64,000 bases of DNA from Hyphomonadaceae bacterium (lineage in GTDB: Bacteria > Pseudomonadota > Alphaproteobacteria > Caulobacterales > Hyphomonadaceae): the NCBI GenBank assembly GCA_028285145.1, contig JANQQC010000017.1, positions 25,551 through 89,550 of the forward strand. Reading direction: 5' to 3'. The notes under the pieces were generated by a model that saw only the letters and a program-made list of their open reading frames with translations, had not been told where the DNA came from and made no database searches. A program made the position numbers and the translations under genes. Positions 43,115 to 52,176 of this stretch are shown here, piece by piece (the stretch's first letter is position 1; each line of letters begins with the position of its first letter).

Positions 43115-44085
43115 GAGAATTTCTCCGCGAACTGGTCGGCGGCCCGGACAAGCTTGTCGACAATGCCGGGTTCCAGGCTGGAATGGCCCGCATCCGGAAT
43201 GATGTGTAGCTCGGCGTCCGGCCAGGCTTTCTTGAGTGCCCAGGCGGAAGAGAGCGGTGTCACCACATCATATCGGCCATGCACAATCACGCCTGGCAGG
43301 CCCTGCAGTTTCTCGCGGGCCTGTTCCAGCAGCCAGCCATCCTTTTCGAAGAAGCCGCCATTCACGAAGTAGTGGCATTCGATCCGCGCGAACGCATCGA
43401 CAAAGGCATCCTGATCGAAGCGGGGCGGACGCTGTCCCGGACCCTGCAGGGAGAGCGTTTCGCCTTCCCAGCGCGCCCATGCGCGGGCCGCATCGATCCG
43501 GGCCCGGCGGTCATCACCGGTCAGCCTTTGATGGAATGCGGTCAGCAGGTCGCCGCGCTCGTCTTCAGGGATCGGCGAGACATAGCGATCGTAAGCATCG
43601 GGGAAGAGGCGGCTTGCGCCCTCCTGATAGAACCAGCCGATCTCGCTCTTGGTGATCAGGAAGATACCGCGAAGGATCAGGCCGAGCGTGCGGTCCCGAT
43701 GGGCGACGGCATAGGAGAGCGACAGGGTGGAGCCCCACGACCCGCCAAAGACGACCCATTTGTCGACGCCCAGATGCTCGCGCAGCTTCTCGGCGTCGGC
43801 GACGAGATCCCATGTCGTGTTCTCGCGCAGCTCAGAATGCGGGGTCGAGCGGCCGCAGCCGCGCTGGTCGAACAGGATGATCCGGTATTTTTCCGGATTG
43901 AAGAAGCGCCGCATCTCCGGGCTGGAACCGCCGCCGGGGCCGCCATGAAGCGCCAGAACCGGGATGCCATCAGGGCTGCCTGATTCTTCCCAGTAAATCT
44001 CATGAACGTCTGAGACGCGAAGTCGGCCGGTGCGACGTGCCTCGATACGAGAGTAAAGCCGACGGCAATTTTTGTTAGTATTCAT
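43111..44085 (-). CDS. pip: Prolyl aminopeptidase (proline iminopeptidase)
   Basis: A 324-residue alpha/beta hydrolase of family S33 that removes N-terminal proline. The nucleophile lies in GGSWGSTLSL, the Asp in GRYDVVTP and the His in PDAGHSSLE. The oxyanion segment is LHGGPGGG, and DQRGCGRS is typical of the family. No signal peptide, so cytosolic. It diverges from the lipoprotein gene at 44191 and overlaps the stop of the NSS transporter by 4 nt. Confidence 0.93.
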   Translation of the reverse strand: MNTNKNCRRLYSRIEARRTGRLRVSDVHEIYWEESGSPDGIPVLALHGGPGGGSSPEMRRFFNPEKYRIILFDQRGCGRSTPHSELRENTTWDLVADAEKLREHLGVDKWVVFGGSWGSTLSLSYAVAHRDRTLGLILRGIFLITKSEIGWFYQEGASRLFPDAYDRYVSPIPEDERGDLLTAFHQRLTGDDRRARIDAARAWARWEGETLSLQGPGQRPPRFDQDAFVDAFARIECHYFVNGGFFEKDGWLLEQAREKLQGLPGVIVHGRYDVVTPLSSAWALKKAWPDAELHIIPDAGHSSLEPGIVDKLVRAADQFAEKFS

Positions 44086-44190
44086 AAGTCCTTCACCTAT
44101 CGGCAGTCATTTATGAGATAAAGGACTGGACGGGGCTTTTTTGGACTGCAATGAACATTGCAGGGTCGAGGTTAGTCTTAGGTGGTGTTG

Positions 44191-44799
44191 ATGCGTAGTG
44201 TTGCGTTGGGTTTATGTGTGATCGGGCTTGCCGGTTGCGCAACCGTGTCGATGGTGCCTGGACAGGCAACGGTCGAGACAAACCTCTCCGTACAGCAATC
44301 AGCTCTGAGAACAAGCTCTGACGCGTTTTACGAAACAGCGCGTGAATCCGGCTGGGTTGAAAAGTCCACCGGTCTTGCAGGTCTGGCGCGAATTCTCATG
44401 CACGGACAGGACGAGGCAGAGGATGCACCGTCGGACTATTCCGAACGGGTTGGCGCGGAGACAGAACCGCCCGCCAACGTTTTCAGTCGTGTCGTGACGG
44501 ATTCCGAAGCCGCCCGCGAGGGTCTGTCTGATGTGGCCGAACAGGCGGTCACCGTTCTGAACAGCGAACTCGAATATGGCCGCAGCGATATTGTCAGCTT
44601 TGAGCGCAGCCTTGTGACGGCCCAGAAAGCCCATCGAAGCTTTTCCCGCGCCGCAGACCTCGCCGCGACCAGGAACGGTGGAGCGCCCGAAACCGTTGAT
44701 GCCGCGCTTGCCCGTTTGGCTACGGAAATCGATGAGGCCCGCCGCGTTGCCGACCAGCTGGCCGACCGCTACGCCTCAATTGATGTCGCTGTCTCCTAG
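44191..44799 (+). CDS. Hypothetical lipoprotein
   Basis: A 202-residue protein beginning MRSVALGLCVIGLAGCATV, with lipobox LAGC and lipidation at C16. The rest is helical and acidic, with possible coiled coils around 30-60 and 120-195. AGGTGG lies 5 nt upstream of ATG 44191; upstream GTG and TTG codons in frame are less likely. I do not recognise a family (the arrangement is reminiscent of DUF2959-type proteins). Its stop overlaps the DUF423 gene's stop as CTAG. Confidence 0.75.
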   Translation: MRSVALGLCVIGLAGCATVSMVPGQATVETNLSVQQSALRTSSDAFYETARESGWVEKSTGLAGLARILMHGQDEAEDAPSDYSERVGAETEPPANVFSRVVTDSEAAREGLSDVAEQAVTVLNSELEYGRSDIVSFERSLVTAQKAHRSFSRAADLAATRNGGAPETVDAALARLATEIDEARRVADQLADRYASIDVAVS

Positions 44800-45158
44800 G
44801 CCGCTGACCTGATCGCCCAGGCGAGCAGGCACCCCCACCCAATCAGCAATCCGATCCCGCCAATGGGCGTGACCGCACCCAGCCATCGCGGCGCGCCGAG
44901 CGCCATCGCATAGAGCGTTCCGGAAAAGATCAGCGCGCCACCAGCCAGCGCCCAGCCGCCGGCAGACGCCAGCCCTGTTCGGCCACTCATCGCGACGGCG
45001 AGCACCGCGGCTGCATGAACCAGCGCATAGAGCGTTGCGGTCTCCCACCAGCCAATCCCTTCAGGGGTCAGCCGGTCCCGCAGACCATGCGCCCCGAAGG
45101 CTCCCAGCGCGACGCCCGCGAATCCAAGTCCTGATGCGGCAGCGGTAAGCAGGGTCAT
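44796..45158 (-). CDS. DUF423 membrane protein
   Basis: A 120-residue protein with four predicted helices, recognised as DUF423 (YgdD-like) by ALGAFGAHGL near the N-terminus and WETATLYALVHAAAVLA. Function is unknown. The start ATG overlaps the stop of the upstream thioesterase gene by 4 nt (ATGA), so the two are translationally coupled. It is the last gene of this short operon and its stop overlaps that of the convergent lipoprotein gene. Confidence 0.85.
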   Translation of the reverse strand: MTLLTAAASGLGFAGVALGAFGAHGLRDRLTPEGIGWWETATLYALVHAAAVLAVAMSGRTGLASAGGWALAGGALIFSGTLYAMALGAPRWLGAVTPIGGIGLLIGWGCLLAWAIRSAA

Positions 45159-45583
45159 GCCACGCCCTCATCCTGGGGAATCGCGTAAGTCACGACAGCA
45201 TGGCTCGCCGCTTTCTCCGAACCGGCAATGCGCACGTCGACATCGGCGACGGCAAGCGTCCGTCCGAGCTTCATTAAACGCGCTTCGGCTTCCACCACGT
45301 CGCCAATGCAGGGCCGAAGGAATGTCATGTTCAGGGATGTGGTTACTGCCATGGGAACAATACCAAGCCGTGTCATGATCGCCATGTATACCACCGTGTC
45401 CACCATGGACATCTGGGTCGGTCCCGAAATGTAGCCGCCTGGCCGCAAATGGCTGCCATTGGCCTCAAGACGCACGATACAGCGACCGTCCTCCATCAGC
45501 GTCACGCGGCATCGGTTTTCCGAACCTTCGAACGTGTCATCCAGATAGGCATTGGCCTCCTCGACAGAGACTTGTGAACTCAT
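45155..45583 (-). CDS. PaaI-like acyl-CoA thioesterase (hotdog fold)
   Basis: A 142-residue hotdog-fold protein with GGYISGPTQMSMVDTVVYMAIM, in which the acidic residue (D in MVDT) sits on the central helix, and TTSLNMTFLRP as the next strand. This matches PaaI/YigI-type acyl-CoA thioesterases. It overlaps the downstream DUF423 gene by 4 nt and diverges from the gene at 45688. Substrates are probably medium-chain or aromatic acyl-CoAs; this is not readable from the sequence. Confidence 0.85.
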   Translation of the reverse strand: MSSQVSVEEANAYLDDTFEGSENRCRVTLMEDGRCIVRLEANGSHLRPGGYISGPTQMSMVDTVVYMAIMTRLGIVPMAVTTSLNMTFLRPCIGDVVEAEARLMKLGRTLAVADVDVRIAGSEKAASHAVVTYAIPQDEGVA

Positions 45584-45687
45584 GGCGGCATTCCCTTCCG
45601 GCAGGATTGACCCCCGCCACGCGTCTCGTCCAACCTACCGATGACAGCGCGGCCGCCAAGAGGTGCCGCCACGGGAGGATGACAGCG

Positions 45688-46794
45688 ATGCTGACCAAAG
45701 GCGATGAGTACCCAATTCACCAGACACCGGAGCCGGTTGCCTATGCCGGGTCCGACCGGAACTTCTACGACCGCTATTTCTACAATGGCTACAATCAGGA
45801 CGGTTCGGTCTTCTTCGCCGCTGCGTTTGGCGTCTATCCGCACCTGAACATCATGGACGGTGCCTTCTCGGTTCTGATGGATGGCGTGCAGAAATCGGTC
45901 TTCGTGTCCCGCCCGCTCGGAATGGAGCGGATGGACACTGAAGTCGGCCCGATGCGCATCGAGGTCACCGAACCGCTGAAGCGCATCCACTTGCACTTAA
46001 ATGAGACCGAGGGGCTCGCAGCCGAGCTGATGTTTGAAGGCCGCGCCTTTCCCATCGAGGAGCCGCGCTTCAACTACCGTCAGGGCCCGCGTATGCTGAT
46101 CGATTGCACGCGCATGACCCAGAATGGGCGCTGGGAAGGGATGATCCGCGTCGACGGCAAGACGATCGAGCTGCGCGGGAAGTCCTGGCAGGGCACCCGC
46201 GATCGCTCTTGGGGTGTGCGCCCGATAGGTGCGCAGGATTCTCAACCGCTGACCCCTGTTCAGATGCCTCAGTTCTACTGGATCTGGACACCCACCAATT
46301 TTCAGGACCGCTCAATGTTCTTCCACGTCAATGAAGACGGGCAGGGTGGAGCCTGGAACACGCGCGCCGTGCTGGCCGAGGATGGCGCGTCGACCGAAGA
46401 GCTTGTGCATCTCAACACACCGAAGATGAATGTCGACTATGCCCCCGGAACGCGGCGAATGGAGTCGGCCGAGCTCGAGCTCACGGACGGAATGGGCCGC
46501 CCGCACAAGGTGACGTTCAAGCCGCAATCCACCTTCCTCATGAAGGGCATCGGATACGGCCATGAGACATGGCGTCATGGTGCCTATCATGGCGAACAGC
46601 TGGCCATCGCGTCTGAGACCTTCAAGCCGGAAGAAGCCTCGTGGCAGGACCCATCCAACCTCCACATTCAGGCGATCTCGAAAGCCATTCATGAAGGCCC
46701 GGATGGCGAAACCTCTGAAGGAATCGCCGCCTACGAACAGCTCTTCCTCGGGCCGCACGCGCCCTCGGGCTGGAAGGACATTCTTGATGCCTGA
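45688..46794 (+). CDS. Uncharacterised protein paired with a phosphotransferase gene
   Basis: A 368-residue soluble protein with no signal peptide and no motif that I can assign. The sequence is rich in aromatic residues and beta-strand-like: SDRNFYDRYFYNGYNQDGSVFF, cited here as FYDRYFYNGYNQ, LHLNETEGLAAELMFEGRAF and GKSWQGTRDRSWGVRP. This suggests a lipocalin-like or AttH-like beta-barrel fold (inference). GGGAGG lies 10 nt upstream of ATG 45688; the open frame reaches back to 45574. It overlaps the next gene by 8 nt, so it is linked to the phosphotransferase. Confidence 0.75.
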   Translation: MLTKGDEYPIHQTPEPVAYAGSDRNFYDRYFYNGYNQDGSVFFAAAFGVYPHLNIMDGAFSVLMDGVQKSVFVSRPLGMERMDTEVGPMRIEVTEPLKRIHLHLNETEGLAAELMFEGRAFPIEEPRFNYRQGPRMLIDCTRMTQNGRWEGMIRVDGKTIELRGKSWQGTRDRSWGVRPIGAQDSQPLTPVQMPQFYWIWTPTNFQDRSMFFHVNEDGQGGAWNTRAVLAEDGASTEELVHLNTPKMNVDYAPGTRRMESAELELTDGMGRPHKVTFKPQSTFLMKGIGYGHETWRHGAYHGEQLAIASETFKPEEASWQDPSNLHIQAISKAIHEGPDGETSEGIAAYEQLFLGPHAPSGWKDILDA

Positions 46795-47848
46795 GGCTGT
46801 TCAGGATCAGGCGCTCGCCGACGCGTTTGCGGCCTATGCGGAAACTCGCATGGCCGACGCCTCGAATATCGAGGTTACCCAGCTGGCCCGGATTCATGGC
46901 GGCGCGAGCCGGGAAACCTTCACTGTGGACATCGCTTTTGATGGCTCCAATGGGCGCGAGACCAAGGGTCTGATCCTGCGCAAGGATCCGCCGGACAGTT
47001 TGATCGACACCGACCGCAAAGTGGAGTTCGCCGCCATTCGTTCCATGACGGGGGCGGGCATTCCGGCACCGGATGCGCTCTTCCTGGAGCCGGATCAGAA
47101 ACATCTGGGCGCGCCATTCTTCGTGATGGGGCGCATCGAAGGCGGCGTTCCGGTCAACCCGTTTCGCATTGAAGAGGTCGAGCCGCACCGGGAGGCTATC
47201 GGCCGGCAATTCTTCCGGCATCTTGGATCAATCGCGAAAGTCGATCCTGCCACCTCTCCGTTAGCGGACGAAATCGATACCCCATCACCGGATACCTGCT
47301 GGAAACGTGAGCTCGATTACTGGGAGAACGAAATCGACACGAACGCACGCGCGCCGCAGCCAATCTCGAAAGCAGCGATCCGACACCTGCGCCGAAACCC
47401 GCCGCCGCCCGCCCAGCGCCTGTCCATCGTTCACGGTGATTATCGCTCGGGCAATTATCTCCATGACAGTGCCGGCTCGATCAACGCCGTTCTCGATTGG
47501 GAGATGGCGCATATAGGCGACCCCTATGAAGATCTTGCATGGGCCACCGACCCCCTCTGGAGCGGTAGCGACAAAGAGCTCGCCGCCGGACTGCTGCCGT
47601 GGCCGGAAGCAATCGCCATCTGGCAGGAGACAAGTGGGTGCACATTTGATCCGGCGGCCTTTGAGTGGTGGTCGATTTTCGCGAGCGTGAAGGCCATGGG
47701 CATCTGGATCAGCTCCGCCCGCGCCTTCGCAGACGGCAAGAATGATGATCCGATCCTTGCCTGGTCAGGCTGGTTCACCCATTGCGCCCACGAACTGACG
47801 CTCGCCTCCCGGCTCGCGCCCAAATACGGTGTGGAGATGCCGGCATGA
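46787..47848 (+). CDS. Phosphotransferase family protein (ACAD10/11 kinase-like, APH fold)
   Basis: A 353-residue aminoglycoside-phosphotransferase-fold kinase. The catalytic loop is SIVHGDYRSGNYL and the metal-binding loop is AVLDWEMAHIGDPYEDLAW. The N-terminal ATP-binding lobe has GGASRETFTVD and LRKDPP. These features are closest to the kinase domain of ACAD10/ACAD11 and their bacterial relatives, which phosphorylate 4-hydroxyacyl-CoAs for breakdown. Start ATG 46787 has AAGGA upstream and lies inside the previous gene's last codons. The next gene overlaps by 4 nt. Confidence 0.87.
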   Translation: MPEAVQDQALADAFAAYAETRMADASNIEVTQLARIHGGASRETFTVDIAFDGSNGRETKGLILRKDPPDSLIDTDRKVEFAAIRSMTGAGIPAPDALFLEPDQKHLGAPFFVMGRIEGGVPVNPFRIEEVEPHREAIGRQFFRHLGSIAKVDPATSPLADEIDTPSPDTCWKRELDYWENEIDTNARAPQPISKAAIRHLRRNPPPPAQRLSIVHGDYRSGNYLHDSAGSINAVLDWEMAHIGDPYEDLAWATDPLWSGSDKELAAGLLPWPEAIAIWQETSGCTFDPAAFEWWSIFASVKAMGIWISSARAFADGKNDDPILAWSGWFTHCAHELTLASRLAPKYGVEMPA

Positions 47849-48264
47849 CAGACATTGGAATGATCCTTCAGAAACTCGGCGGAACCCTTGTCGGCGAGGT
47901 CGTGCCGAAACTGGAAGGTGACTATGCCGGGGGGCAGGCGGGCATGGTCGGCATGATGGCGATCATGGCCGGGGAAGCATGGGACGGCGCAGCGGACCGC
48001 CTGTACCGCGAAGTTGAAGGGATGCGCGCGTTGCTCGCCGCCGGCGGTGTCGACATCAAGACTCAGCCCGACAGTTTCAAACTGTTCGATCTGACCGCGC
48101 TGCGGAACACGCTCGCTGACGAGTTGATAGAGCTACAGACGCGTCTGGAAACCAGCGATGACGAGGCGGCCAAGGCGCTTAACACGCAGATCTGGGGTTT
48201 TTTTCTGGCCGGTGCGGCCGAGCGCATGCCCAACCCACCGCAGTTTGAGGAAGAGGCCGGCTAG
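47845..48264 (+). CDS. DUF6285-like small protein
   Basis: A 139-residue, mostly helical acidic protein (LVGEVVPKLEGDYAGGQAGM and GLFAWGFFLAGAAERM-type C-terminus IWGFFLAGAAERMPNPP). From memory this matches DUF6285 proteins, which often follow an acyl-CoA dehydrogenase/phosphotransferase gene. Function unknown. Start ATG 47845 overlaps the phosphotransferase stop (ATGA). Its own stop overlaps that of the convergent nitrilase gene as CTAG. Confidence 0.7.
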   Translation: MTDIGMILQKLGGTLVGEVVPKLEGDYAGGQAGMVGMMAIMAGEAWDGAADRLYREVEGMRALLAAGGVDIKTQPDSFKLFDLTALRNTLADELIELQTRLETSDDEAAKALNTQIWGFFLAGAAERMPNPPQFEEEAG

Positions 48265-49199
48265 CCCCGGTCGCCCGGATAGACTTCCTTGCCGTCGACT
48301 TCGAGACGAAAGAGGTCGGGTCGGGAATAGTGCCCCGCGGGATCGCTGGCCATCTTGCATTTGCGGGCGAGTTCAAGGTCGGCATCCACGACGAGAACGC
48401 CTTCTTCCCCGATCAGCGGCCCTGCCACGATTTCCCCGCGCGGATCGATGATGGCCGATCCACCATTATGGTCAAACTCGTAAAGCGGCTGGAACCGGTC
48501 CGGCACATGATCCTTCATGCGCAGTCCGGCGGAGCAGACCACCCACGCTCCGGCCTGACTGGCAAAGGCACGACTGAGCAGCAATTGCCGCGCCCAGACT
48601 GGTTGCTCGGGCACAGTTTCGGGTTCGCGACCCGGCCAGGCCGCAACATGCACATCGACTCCCTGCGCCATAAGTGTGTATCCGGGCAGGACGGCATTAT
48701 GCTCCCAGCAGTTCAGTCCTGACAGCCGTCCCCAATCTCGCTGAACCGGCTTCAGGCCCTTGGCATCGCCATCGCCCCAGACCGAGCGCTCATGATGGGT
48801 GGGCTTGATCTTGCGGTGCCGGTTCGGAATCTCGCCATCCCGCGAGATGAACAGTAGGGTGCAATAAAGTGTACCCTCCGTCTGCGGATCAAGTTCATTG
48901 ATGCCAATGACGAGGTCGGACTTCGCGCGTTTCGCCGCCTGGCACAGCGCGTCCGTTTCAGGCCCACCGACCCTGATGCCGTTCTCAAGTAGTGCTGCGG
49001 CGGCCTCCCACCATACATCGCTCAGTGGGCTGTCGATGAAGAACGGATAGCCCGGCAACCATGCCTCACCAAAAGCGATCAGTCCGGGCTTATCTTTCGC
49101 CGCCGTCTCAATCCAGCGCAGCGCCGTGTCGAGGCTGGTCGCCTTGTCGAAGTACGCCGGCGCGGCCTGAACAGCCGCGATGCGAAGGGTGTCCGTCAT
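48261..49199 (-). CDS. Nitrilase-family carbon-nitrogen hydrolase
   Basis: A 312-residue nitrilase-superfamily enzyme. The catalytic Glu-Lys-Cys triad is E45 in AFGEAWLPGYP, K130 in RHRKIKPTHHE and C164 in GLNCWEHN. The WGDGD and LNCWEHN motifs place it near branch 1 (nitrilases, cyanide-type hydrolases). Predicted to convert organic nitriles to acids and ammonia. GGAG lies 8 nt before ATG 49199, which overlaps the stop of the upstream epimerase gene (ATGA). Confidence 0.9.
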   Translation of the reverse strand: MTDTLRIAAVQAAPAYFDKATSLDTALRWIETAAKDKPGLIAFGEAWLPGYPFFIDSPLSDVWWEAAAALLENGIRVGGPETDALCQAAKRAKSDLVIGINELDPQTEGTLYCTLLFISRDGEIPNRHRKIKPTHHERSVWGDGDAKGLKPVQRDWGRLSGLNCWEHNAVLPGYTLMAQGVDVHVAAWPGREPETVPEQPVWARQLLLSRAFASQAGAWVVCSAGLRMKDHVPDRFQPLYEFDHNGGSAIIDPRGEIVAGPLIGEEGVLVVDADLELARKCKMASDPAGHYSRPDLFRLEVDGKEVYPGDRG

Positions 49200-50179
49200 C
49201 CCCAAAGCTCCCTGACAGGTGGGCTGACGCGACCCGCCTCATATTGAAGGCCGTGTGCGACATCGCGTTCGAGCCAGAGAGGACCATCAAGATCGACCGC
49301 ATCGGCGAGTTGTCCAAGAAGAACTGCGGGGGCCATCGAGATCGATCCGGCCACCATGCAGCCCACCATCACGCCAAGCCCGACCTGCCGCGCAGCGCGC
49401 ACCATGTTCAGTCCTTCTGTCAGGCCGCCGGTCTTGTCCAGTTTCACGTTGACGACGTCATAGGCGCGGGCGAGCTGGTCGAGATCTTTCGATGTGTGCG
49501 CGCTTTCATCCGCGCAGACGGAAACGGGGGAGGCCCGGCGGATCAGACCGTCATCCATGCCGGCCGGAAACGGTTGCTCGATCAGGACCACGCCGAGCGC
49601 CTTCGCCTCGCGCGCCAGTTTGGGGAAGGTGTCGGTATCAAGCCCTTCATTGGCGTCCACGATCAGACCTGCATCCGGGCGGGCAGCGTGCACGGCCGCG
49701 ATGCGCTCAATATCCTCAGGCCCGCCAATCTTCAGCTTCAGAAGCTTTCCGGGTGCAGCTTTGGCGGCGGCGGCCATGGAATCCGGCGTATCAAGACTTA
49801 ATGTAACTGCGGTTTCCAGTGGCTCGGGTTCCGGCAGCCCAGCGAGTTGCCAGACGGGTCGGCCCGAAAGCTTGGCCTCAAGATCCCACATGGCGCAGTC
49901 GACCGCGCATCGGGCCGCCCCCGCCGGCAGCAGCGATTGTAACGCCTCGCGCGTGACGCCGCCCTCTATGTCACCTCGGATCGCCTCAATCTCTGTGGTT
50001 ACCGAGGCGATACTCTCATCATAGCGGGCATAGGGTACGCACTCGCCCCGTCCGAGAGCGTCGCCGCGCGCAAGTGTCACAACAAGCGTTTCGGCATGAC
50101 GCTTGCTGCCTCTGGAGATAGAAAAATCAGCGTTGAGCGGCGCGGTAACGGGCGTAATCGCGAGTTCTGTTGCGGTCAT
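49196..50179 (-). CDS. Dipeptide epimerase (enolase superfamily, muconate-cycloisomerase type)
   Basis: A 327-residue member of the enolase superfamily, closest to L-Ala-D/L-Glu epimerases that recycle murein peptides. The Lys-x-Lys base is LLKLKIGG, metal ligands are VDANEG, LIEQPFP and CADES, and the second base is NVKLDKTGG. I chose ATG 50179; a much longer frame to 50626 would run through the start of the divergent MlaE gene. It overlaps the downstream nitrilase gene by 4 nt. Confidence 0.87.
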   Translation of the reverse strand: MTATELAITPVTAPLNADFSISRGSKRHAETLVVTLARGDALGRGECVPYARYDESIASVTTEIEAIRGDIEGGVTREALQSLLPAGAARCAVDCAMWDLEAKLSGRPVWQLAGLPEPEPLETAVTLSLDTPDSMAAAAKAAPGKLLKLKIGGPEDIERIAAVHAARPDAGLIVDANEGLDTDTFPKLAREAKALGVVLIEQPFPAGMDDGLIRRASPVSVCADESAHTSKDLDQLARAYDVVNVKLDKTGGLTEGLNMVRAARQVGLGVMVGCMVAGSISMAPAVLLGQLADAVDLDGPLWLERDVAHGLQYEAGRVSPPVRELWG

Positions 50180-50258
50180 AGGAACGGAGTTTGTCGAATT
50201 TAACAGGTCTTCTGTCGCTGGGCTTAACCATGTTTTGCTACAGAATGGCAGAGAAAAC

Positions 50259-51401
50259 ATGGTGATGAGCGCAACGACTTCCCCTGAATTCGCCTTTGAA
50301 ACCGAAGGCGGCCGGACCTTTCTGAAGGTGGCGGGGGACTGGACTGTAGCCACAATCGGCGCACTGGACGATGCGCTCCGTGCGCTCCCGGAGCGGGTTG
50401 AGCCTCCGGCGCTTGATGTCACCGATCTCGGCAAACTCGACACCGCCGGCGCATTCATCATCGACCGCACCATCCGCTCCGGCTGTAAGGTCTCCGATCC
50501 GCCACTCGACATGGTGGGCGAACATGACACCGCTGAGCGGCTGATCCGGCAGGCCCGCGCCGCCTCCGCCGCCTGTGACCCTGAACCGGTCCCGTCGCGC
50601 GGCCTTGTCGATCTGCTGGAACGCACAGGGCGCGGCGTGACTCACCTGCTTGAGGAAACTTACGCAACGCTGGTCTTCCTCGGCGAAGCGCTCGTCACCT
50701 GTTTCCGCCTGCTTCTCAATCCGCGGAAGCTGCGCGGCACAGCTACCATCGCCATCATGGAAGAGGCCGGTCTCGATGCGATGCCTATTGTCGCCTTCCT
50801 GTCCTTCTTTGTCGGCATGGTGGTCGCCTTCATTGGCGCGACGACCCTGCGAACTTTCGGCGCAACCATTTTCACGGTCGAACTGGTCGGCATCTCCGTC
50901 CTGCGTGAATTCGGCGTGATCCTGACAGCGATTATTCTCGCCGGCCGGACCAATTCAGCTTTCACCGCCCAGATCGGCGCGATGAAGATGCGTCAGGAAA
51001 TCGACGCGATGACCACACTTGGACTCAACCCGATGGAAGTGCTCGTCGCTCCGCGCGTCTTCGCCATGGTTGTGATGACGCCCGTTCTCGCTTTCGTTGC
51101 GACGCTGTCGGGCGTGTTCGGCGGTCTTGTTGTCAGCTGGATGGCGCTCGACATCAATCCGGCCGTATTCCTGTCGCGGATACAGGCTTTCGTCCCGATC
51201 GAGAATTTCTGGGTCGGCATGTCAAAGGCCCCGATCTTCGGGCTCGTCGTCGCATTGATCGGCTGCCGGCAGGGGCTCGCCGTCGGCGGCAGTGTGCAAT
51301 CGCTTGGGGCTATGACGACCAAATCGGTGGTGCAGGCGCTCTTCACCATCATCGTGATCGATGCGGTGTTCGCCATCTTCTATATGGAGCTTGGCATATG
51401 A
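50259..51401 (+). CDS. mlaE: MlaE-family ABC permease fused to a STAS domain
   Basis: A 380-residue protein with an N-terminal STAS domain (about 10-95, with DLGKLDTAGAF) followed by an MlaE permease (about 130-380, six helices; EFGVILTAIILAGRTNSAF and MTTLGLNPMEVLVAPR are typical). STAS is a separate MlaB in E. coli. Part of an inner-membrane phospholipid transporter. Start choice is ATG 50259 (or 50265); neither has a strong ribosome site. Divergent from the epimerase across about 80 bp. Overlaps the ATPase gene by 4 nt. Confidence 0.9.
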   Translation: MVMSATTSPEFAFETEGGRTFLKVAGDWTVATIGALDDALRALPERVEPPALDVTDLGKLDTAGAFIIDRTIRSGCKVSDPPLDMVGEHDTAERLIRQARAASAACDPEPVPSRGLVDLLERTGRGVTHLLEETYATLVFLGEALVTCFRLLLNPRKLRGTATIAIMEEAGLDAMPIVAFLSFFVGMVVAFIGATTLRTFGATIFTVELVGISVLREFGVILTAIILAGRTNSAFTAQIGAMKMRQEIDAMTTLGLNPMEVLVAPRVFAMVVMTPVLAFVATLSGVFGGLVVSWMALDINPAVFLSRIQAFVPIENFWVGMSKAPIFGLVVALIGCRQGLAVGGSVQSLGAMTTKSVVQALFTIIVIDAVFAIFYMELGI

Positions 51402-52162
51402 GCGGGCCGCTTGCCATTCAGGTTCGCCGTCTCAAGACCGCTTATGGCGACCATGTCGTCCATGAAGACCTCGACCTTGATGTGCGGGAAGGTGAAATCC
51501 TTGGCGTCATTGGTGCGTCCGGAACAGGCAAGTCCGTCCTGCTGCGTGCTATTGTCGGCCTCAAAGAGCCCTCGGCCGGAAGCGTCAATGTCTTCGGCAA
51601 AGACGTGCTTCGCCTCGACGAAGAGGCGCGCGATGCGCTGGAGCGCCGCTGGGGCGTGATGTTCCAGGACGGCGCGCTGTTCTCGAACCTCACCGTCCGC
51701 GAGAACGTCATGATCCCCATGGCCGAACATACCGACATGCCGCGTGATCTGATGAAGGAGCTCGCCGACATGAAGATCCGCATGGCGGGGCTGGGCCCGG
51801 ATGCCGGAAACAAGTATCCGTCCGATCTCTCCGGCGGCATGCGCAAACGCGCTGCGCTCGCCCGCGCGCTCGCGCTCGATCCCGACCTCCTATTCCTGGA
51901 CGAACCGACCGCAGGCCTGGACCCGATCACGGCTGCGAACTTCGACGCCCTGATCGTCGAGCTGCAACGCGCACTTGGGCTCACCGTATTTCTCGTGACC
52001 CATGATGTAGACACGCTTCATGCGGTCTGCGACCGGATTGCGGTCCTCAGCGACAGGAAAGTCATCGCGGTCGGGACCATCCCGGAACTGCGCCAGCAGG
52101 ACCATCCCTGGATACAAGACTATTTCGGCGGCCCTCGCGGGCGCGCCGCGACGGCGGCTTAG
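51398..52162 (+). CDS. mlaF: MlaF-like ABC transporter ATP-binding protein
   Basis: A 254-residue ATPase powering the MCE lipid transporter. Walker A is GASGTGKSV, the signature LSGGMRKRAALARAL and Walker B LLFLDEPTAGLDP, followed by the H-loop in VTHDVDTL. The pair with MlaE by 4-nt overlap and with the MCE protein 14 nt downstream is the canonical arrangement. Cytosolic face of the inner membrane. Confidence 0.95.
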   Translation: MSGPLAIQVRRLKTAYGDHVVHEDLDLDVREGEILGVIGASGTGKSVLLRAIVGLKEPSAGSVNVFGKDVLRLDEEARDALERRWGVMFQDGALFSNLTVRENVMIPMAEHTDMPRDLMKELADMKIRMAGLGPDAGNKYPSDLSGGMRKRAALARALALDPDLLFLDEPTAGLDPITAANFDALIVELQRALGLTVFLVTHDVDTLHAVCDRIAVLSDRKVIAVGTIPELRQQDHPWIQDYFGGPRGRAATAA

Positions 52163-52176
52163 AAGGAGCGACGCCA

